Source: Monilinia fructicola
Lineage: Eukaryota > Ascomycota > Leotiomycetes > Helotiales > Sclerotiniaceae
Assembly (NCBI GenBank): GCA_008692225.1
Contig: VICG01000001.1
Span: forward strand, 1,290,501-1,354,500
Reading direction: 5' to 3'
DNA: 64,000 nucleotides
Every line of letters begins with the position of its first letter. Position 1 is the stretch's first letter. The translations under genes were made by a program, and so were the position numbers. The notes beneath the pieces are model-generated. The model was not told the DNA's origin. It saw only the letters and a program-made list of their open reading frames with translations, and made no database searches. Shown here one piece after another: positions 60,168 through 64,000 of this stretch.

Positions 60168-61775
60168 TCTTGATCTTCGATTTGAATCTGGAGGGTAGTG
60201 ATCTCTTCATTGACCATCGCTACCTTTCCATATCAACATTCGTCACTGTATTTGCGTACAGCATATCAGTTATCTTGCATTGGCCGCAGGCATTCGGAGT
60301 TACTTTTCTTCTTCACGTTACATTTAGCATTTGGCGCGCACGCATGCATAGGATACCAACAGGCAGCTTACTCTGGAGTTTTTCAATACACACAGAGAAG
60401 GATGGCTAGCCTTTGTTTTCTGTTTTTACATGCGCATTGATATATTAGATTTGGGTGTGTCTTTTTTTTTTTTTTTGATTCAGGTGTATCATGGTGGTTT
60501 GGATGGTGCATAGCATTGATAGCTTACCGGTCTAGGGATTGGGAGGATAGCTTGCTGCTTAGGTGGGTCTTTTTTTATGAGGGGCTTGGGTGCATGGAAC
60601 TACAGTATGATGGATGAATGGGATGAAGTGGTACATATTATGGTTTGCGAACGTGGTTTCAATGAGTAGATGACTTGATGCGCCATGCAGATTGCAATAT
60701 CATACCCATTACCCAGATTTTTACCTCAATATATAAGTGCTATGTGTTTGTGCTATGGTTCAATGTGCACCTTCATCCAGTGGTGAGCCAAAATTTCGTT
60801 AAACTAATGTAGGTAGGTAGGTAGGTAGGTAAAGAAACGTGATTAATGTTGATGCTTTCGCTTTTCGTTCAGTGTAACGGCGCGTAATGCCGAACAATAA
60901 ATACATGGCCAATTCATACCGTTGATATATGTTGTGGACCGGGCAGCATCAGATCACATATCTGATGCTACGGAAGCGCATCCCGCCCCCTCGGACGCTT
61001 TGAAAATCTACACGCAGCATGGTTTGGATGGCTAGGCAGGGGCGTTGGACGGTTGGGGGAGGGCTTTGGTGTACGGCGTAGGGATGAATATAAGTGCCAA
61101 GTATATGTACAGTCGGGTACCACCGTTGATACAGTTTCGTTCAAGAAGTATTTATTATATGTGTATGTGTATGTTACATGGATCATAGTCAGCATGCTCG
61201 CTCTCTCCAATTGAATGACTGCGCTGCGCTACGCTGCGCTGCGCGAGGTAATGGTGATGGTGATCGGAGGGAGGGGAATTGCTCGAGTGGGGCTTCCGCA
61301 GATGTGCTGGCTGTCCCTGTGAGGTCTCCGAGGGGCTTGGGTCGCTGGGCGGAAAAGATCGGGTGTCTGTCATCGTGCGCCGGGCCGTCCCTGGATGAAT
61401 TGACACCGAGGGTTTCAGCTTGCGCGGCGGCAGAGAAGACGTTTCGGCGGGTGGTGCTTCGTTGGTAACTTCCCAGGTTGCTATATGTACGGAGTGGAGC
61501 ACAATTATGTGAATACCGGCCGTACTGTAGGGAGAGGAGTGATTGGTGACGACGGGCAGTTGCTGGAAAATAGTCATAAAGAGTTTTATGGATGTTGGGG
61601 TGACGGGAGAATGATCCATGCATAGACTCGGTATTGTACATGTATACCCCTAATATAAGGTTAACACCTCATCACGATCCCCTTTTTGCCGTTCCCCGCT
61701 ATGCGCTTGGAAATGTAGTCTTGTGGTTTTATGGTATATTTTGAAAAAGTCGCACCTGAATATCAAATCATCAAA
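60168..61775. other. 1.6 kb gene-free region
   Basis: Contains an AGGT array (60812-60832), a perfect hairpin (60946-60970), T-runs near 60462-60476 and a GC-rich patch at 61190-61470 in which long frames open on both strands at once, a sign of composition rather than coding. Confidence 0.5.
60946..60970. repeat. perfect inverted repeat, 10-bp stem
   Basis: AGCATCAGAT and ATCTGATGCT flank a 5-base loop. No coding neighbour within 600 bp, no T-run after it. Significance unknown. Confidence 0.6.
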
Positions 61776-61856
61776 GGCGTCGTGACGGAGTGGTTAACGT
61801 GATTGACTAGAAATCAATTCCTTTCGGGGGCGCATGTTCGAATCATGCCGACGTCG
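61776..61856 (+). tRNA. tRNA-Ser (anticodon AGA)
   Basis: An 81-base cloverleaf without intron. The acceptor stem GGCGTCG pairs with CGACGTC (one G-U); the anticodon arm has a five-base stem ATTGA/TCAAT and the loop CTAGAAA, so the anticodon is AGA, reading UCU and, with inosine, UCC and UCA. A long variable arm (TCCTTTCGGGGG) is typical of type II tRNAs such as tRNA-Ser. The T arm GCATG-TTCGAAT-CATGC is perfect and holds the B box; the D arm GTGGTTAAC fits the A box. The discriminator is G, as in tRNA-Ser. A T-run follows at 61869-61874. Confidence 0.93.
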
Positions 61857-64000
61857 GATTTGTTTACATTTTTTGCAGTTTTTTTGTCCTCCCCTCTTTC
61901 GTTCTTCCTTTCCTCTCCTCGTCGAATCAGAATACATATCCATACGCGGTTTTTTCGGAATCCTTACTCCGTACTTTTTCTTCATCTGCAGCTTCGCTAT
62001 GGATGATGTAGAATGTGGGGTGGTGGCTGGGAGTGGGGGGGAGGAATCCGTACGGGCCCCCGGGGCGAAGATTGCGGAAGTACCTCCGCAGTCGTATGCG
62101 TGAAGGCATCATCATCATTGGTGAGCTTGCAATCGATGAATGCGGAGAATTGATCCGCGGATGGAGGATTACAGATAGGGGTAGGTACAGTGGTAGTGTG
62201 GTGATTGAGCGATTTGATGTCGATAGGTTTACGGTTTTGTCGTCATTTTGTGGATTCTTCATCATCTGTTGCCAGGTGGAGATATGGGGCTTGGCTGCTT
62301 GGCTGCTTGGGGACGGGAGTTTCTGTATTGTAGGCTGTGAGAACTGGGACTTGGTCACTTGGGCGTGGTTCTTTTCACATCTTTTTGGTTTCTTGTTGGG
62401 GCTCTCTCAATGCTATGGCTAATTATGACTATGAGATGCAGCACAGATGCTACTGTGTGGGCATATTCATCTTTCTAGACCTGTTATGACGTCTTTCCGG
62501 CGGAGGATGGTCTCATTGAATGTGGATTTCATGAGCCCATTCAGTTGTTATAACTTATGAGATGATATCGAAAGACGCATTTATTGCTGTCGTGATGTAC
62601 AACTCACGCGGATGAATGGTATTTCGATCATGATCAAACCCTATCGACATGACACGAGAGTATTTACACTCTGCCCCCAATCTTGCTTAGGGGAACAAAA
62701 TGGATCTGAGTGGTCACCCGGGCGTTAAATGCACGCTGGAGATCTCTAGAGCTTGTGTCTGCAGAATTCCGGCGTTTTGAGGAGTTGCTTTTGCAAAGTT
62801 CTCTGAAGGGATGGCTTGTACACCAATCCGATGCTCAAAGGTAGCGTTGTCGGATACTCTGTAATTCCTGGTGCAAATGGCGAGATATTTGATACTTGGG
62901 AAGTATGATTTCCTTCAGTACCTCTGTTCCTCATTGAAGTCAACAGCATCGAGAGGATTTATGCGAGGGGGGAAGAAGCCTAGCATTAATATCCATTTCC
63001 TATATTTTACAGTTTCCAGAGCTCAGTTGTTGGGGTCTGTTCTTGTTATCTGCTTTCCGTTGGCTTGACTTGCGCAGAATGTGTTGATTTTCGTGAACGT
63101 GTATAAATCTATTTTGAGGCTTGTACCCCGTGTTTCTCGGTGGGTTTTTTTTCTCCTTTTTTGATAACATCAATTAGTATCGCATATATTTTCAAGGTGC
63201 ATTTACTTCGGCAAAGTTTGACCTAACGGCCAGGAACATAAAGTCACGATGCATGATCAAAAGTGTGAACGCTTTTTGAGTGCGACGTAAGCTTCAGTGG
63301 TCTCTCGGGCTCTGTTTTTGGTCAGTAAGATACTGATGTCTGCTGGTGATTATTGTTCGATACCAATTGCTCCAGTTGTAATCAAAATCAGCCTAGTGTC
63401 TGTTGGAGAAATGGGATATAAAAACACAAATTACCTCTGATTGTGAGGCAAACGAAGATGAGCAGCTTTTGGTCATGCATATGTGTTCCTCAATACGAAG
63501 GAATAATATCTTTCATTAATTTTACAGTAATTACAAATATCTTTTGACTCCCACTATATTACGTATCAATGATATTCTCTACTATAAGTGTGTTACAGTT
63601 CCACTATGATCAAGCTTTATTTGACACCATACTCGTAATGACTACCCTTTTCTGCTTCGCTGATTCAAAGTTCCAACCAATTCAGTCAGCGAATTTCACC
63701 AAGTAATTATCCATGTTCTCTATTGTATTGAAATCTGGGAGCAAGTAAAGAATCATTCTTTGTATGCTCACCTCATTCCGGCAAAGGTGTCTTTGTCTCT
63801 CTAACATGCCTTTCATTCTGAATCCCAAAACGTCAAGAATATATAATCCATCGAAAGAAAGTATCAAGGAACCCTATTTCACAGCTTGTGGAACTTATTT
63901 ACCAACATCTCACCAGTATCCCAAAATTGATAAACTGCTAGAAAGCCGAGTGTGAGGTTTTCCCAGTCACATCGGAAAAGAATTCAATCGTGCCAAAACG
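61857..64000. other. 2.1 kb region without recognisable gene
   Basis: After the tRNA terminator no frame shows coding features; the longest (62015-62422, 135 codons) is Trp/Gly-rich low-quality sequence with an opposing frame of similar length. One exact TACTCCGTA word lies at 61965-61973. A gene could continue beyond the right edge, but nothing proves it. Confidence 0.45.
61869..61874 (+). terminator. RNA polymerase III terminator of tRNA-Ser
   Basis: A run of six T on the non-template strand 13 bp after the tRNA, followed by a second T-run. This is the usual Pol III stop signal. Confidence 0.7.

Noticed and set aside
61155..61641. 150-154-codon frames on the minus strand and a 96-codon frame on the plus strand
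   Set aside because: Several long frames overlap on both strands in a GC-rich patch, which is explained by composition.
62015..62422. 135-codon plus-strand frame
   Set aside because: Faced by a 143-codon frame on the other strand; Trp/Gly-rich sequence without domain or signal.

Overview
The window comes from the nuclear genome of a filamentous ascomycete (Pezizomycotina). Protein-coding genes are split by many short introns of 45-106 bp with GT-AG borders and CTAAC-like branch points. The gene content is that of a plant-associated decomposer or necrotroph: laccase, endo- and exo-polygalacturonase, GH43 and GH92 glycosidases, a sugar transporter and a repeat-rich GPI cell-wall protein. The overall look suggests Leotiomycetes (Sclerotiniaceae-like), but this is an impression; no marker for species is present.

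Left half (1-35 kb), in order: secreted laccase (+), a 3.9 kb gene-free stretch, a small secreted cupredoxin-like protein (+), a GH92 alpha-mannosidase (-), a full-size ABCB/Ste6-type exporter (-), a type II membrane neutral ceramidase (+) converging on an HGH1-type chaperone (-), then a carbohydrate block of exo-polygalacturonase GH28 (-), cytosolic GH43 glycosidase (+) and a 12-TM sugar transporter (-), then a Cid1-like terminal nucleotidyltransferase (-). All these models splice into intact frames.

Right half (35-64 kb): TFIIF alpha subunit (+, about thirteen single-base indels), the splicing factor Bud13/CWC26 (-), a very long Ser/Thr/Pro-repeat GPI protein (+, several indels), a 7 kb gene-free stretch, an endo-polygalacturonase (+, two indels), an unknown conserved-looking protein (+, one indel) and a tRNA-Ser(AGA). 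Breaks lie mainly in homopolymer runs or repeats, which favours consensus errors over true gene loss.

The carbohydrate genes could work together: exo- and endo-PG release galacturonate from pectin, the transporter imports sugars and the signal-less GH43 may split imported oligosaccharides; a cluster of CreA-type consensus sites lies upstream of the transporter. Most unusual points: a ceramidase with Thr at the usual nucleophile Ser position and an in-frame GC-AG intron; a nucleotidyltransferase whose catalytic core is split by a roughly 400-residue insert; and two palindromic or near-palindromic short motifs (TACCTAGGTA and TACTCCGTA) strongly over-represented in intergenic DNA beyond 35 kb but not seen in the left half. 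All coordinates and splice sites were read by eye from the sequence; no database search was done.
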